Assembly: GCA_021296375.1 (NCBI GenBank) | Contig: JAGWAQ010000115.1 | Location: 1-5,465, forward strand | Source of the DNA: Alphaproteobacteria bacterium | Lineage (GTDB): Bacteria; Pseudomonadota; Alphaproteobacteria; Puniceispirillales; UBA1172 | Direction: 5' to 3' | DNA length: 5,465 nucleotides | Notes under the pieces: generated by a model | Database searches by the model: none | The model's input: the letters and a program-made list of their open reading frames with translations, nothing else | What the model was told of the DNA's origin: nothing | Part shown: positions 4,742 to 5,465 of the stretch, piece by piece | Layout: each line of letters begins with the position of its first letter | Position numbering within the stretch: position 1 is the first letter of the stretch | Position numbers and translations under genes: made by a program

Positions 4742-5416
4742 TCAGAACCCTTGCTGGGCCAGCACATCACGAACGAGGGGGGTGGTCAATTTGCGGTGTT
4801 CCGCCAGGGTGACGCGGTTTAATTCCTTAATAAGACGTGTGGCGACAGCAAAACTGCGGTCGATGCGATTGACGATATAGCGCGACACGTCAGGGTCAAG
4901 GGCAAGGCCGCAATCATCCGCCAGTTTATGCAAAACAGCGATCAGCACCTCATCATCAGGCGGCGCGATCTCTGCTGCCGACAGGCCATTGAGGCGCGAG
5001 GCGACATCCGCCAATGCCCAGTTCAGCGTTGACATGGGGGCGCGCGAAAGGATCAGCACACTGCCCTCAAGCTCCGTTAAGCGATTGAGGAAATGAAACA
5101 CCAGATCATCAGGCCAGTCGGCGGAAGGCTGCGGCTTGTCCCAGATCACATGGGGGTGGTCATCAAGCTGGTGAATGGCGCCGTCATCAAGTGATGTCAG
5201 GAGTTTGGCGCCGGAATGTTGCGCCCAAATCGCCGCCAGGTGCGACTTGCCGCAATCATCAGGACCATGCAGAACCAGCCCCTTGATGCGCCCCGGCCAA
5301 TCGGGCCAACGGTCGATCCAGTCGGCGGCAAGGGCATTGCAGCTCCCCAGAATAAAATCCGTCCGTGCCGTGCTGGCGGGGGCGACGAGATCCATGGTGA
5401 ATTGGGTGGAGGACAT
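4742..5416 (-). CDS. hdaA: DnaA-related regulator of replication initiation (Hda/HdaA family)
   Basis: Hda proteins bind the DNA-loaded sliding clamp and promote hydrolysis of DnaA-bound ATP, preventing re-initiation; in Caulobacter HdaA has this role. The 224-residue length fits the family, which is a DnaA AAA+ core without the DNA-binding domain IV. Residues 5-10 (QFTMDL) match the position and pattern of the N-terminal clamp-binding peptide (QLxLPL in E. coli). Walker A is GPDDCGKS (51-58). The Walker B position reads VIWDKPQ (90-96), with Asp93 but no second acid. Sensor 1 is around VLILSRAP (120-127), the arginine-finger motif DVASRL has Arg141, and the lid/sensor 2 helix runs RSFAVATRLIKELNR (187-201). 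No helix-turn-helix follows, which separates it from DnaA. The start is 9 bp after the stop of an upstream reading frame, with a weak AAGAG before it. The SDR gene follows closely on the same strand. Confidence 0.88.
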   Translation of the reverse strand: MSSTQFTMDLVAPASTARTDFILGSCNALAADWIDRWPDWPGRIKGLVLHGPDDCGKSHLAAIWAQHSGAKLLTSLDDGAIHQLDDHPHVIWDKPQPSADWPDDLVFHFLNRLTELEGSVLILSRAPMSTLNWALADVASRLNGLSAAEIAPPDDEVLIAVLHKLADDCGLALDPDVSRYIVNRIDRSFAVATRLIKELNRVTLAEHRKLTTPLVRDVLAQQGF

Positions 5417-5425
5417 CAGCAGCTC

Positions 5426-5465
5426 TTAATTTGGCAGAGCCACAAGCGTCAGGGGGACGGCGCCG
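5426..5465 (-). CDS. Possible C-terminal end of an unidentified gene upstream of hdaA
   Basis: A minus-strand frame is open from the window edge to a TAA at 5428-5426 and encodes the last 12 residues GAVPLTLVALPN. Its stop lies 9 bp before the hdaA ATG, spacing typical of genes in one operon. In many Alphaproteobacteria the gene before hda encodes a DUF2066 or AI-2E/PerM-type membrane protein near purM, and the apolar ending would not contradict that, but 12 residues cannot identify it. It may also be non-coding. Confidence 0.35.
   Translation of the reverse strand, partial: GAVPLTLVALPN

Overview
The window reads as ordinary chromosomal DNA of an alphaproteobacterium. The evidence is an EipB/DUF1849 periplasmic protein (a family essentially confined to Alphaproteobacteria), an alphaproteobacterial-style DinB C-terminus, a DnaA-related HdaA, and GC-rich, G/C-ending codons in every gene. 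Several features would fit Rhodospirillales or related marine lineages, but I cannot fix the order from this much sequence. I see no insertion sequence, phage gene, tRNA, rRNA or CRISPR array.

Layout, left to right. Positions 1-308 (+) hold the 3' end of dinB (DNA polymerase IV). It converges on eipB (1192-353, -), a secreted envelope-integrity protein. A divergent, AT-rich intergenic region (1193-1399) separates eipB from rnd (1400-2626, +), which encodes ribonuclease D with an intact DEDDy active site. It is followed on the same strand by a secreted ankyrin-repeat protein (2701-3444) and a solitary HicB-type antitoxin-like protein (3541-3864). Facing these on the minus strand is a probable operon read right to left: the last codons of an unidentified gene at the window edge, then hdaA (5416-4742), then an atypical short-chain dehydrogenase (4706-3924). 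It closes with a clear intrinsic terminator (3898-3866) placed between the two convergent transcription units.

The genes do not form one pathway. They cover DNA damage tolerance (dinB), replication control (hdaA), RNA processing (rnd) and envelope/periplasm (eipB, ankyrin protein).

The most unusual signal is not a gene. Three separate intergenic spaces each carry a short direct tandem repeat with the same 16-bp period but different unit sequences: 298-351 (about 3.4 copies), 1198-1290 (six copies) and 3479-3506 (two copies). Two coding tandem duplications (15 bp in the eipB signal-peptide region, 12 bp at the start of rnd) keep the reading frame. Together these suggest a genome prone to short tandem duplication with a preferred 16-bp step outside genes, or 16-bp spaced protein-binding arrays, the best candidate being the one between eipB and rnd.
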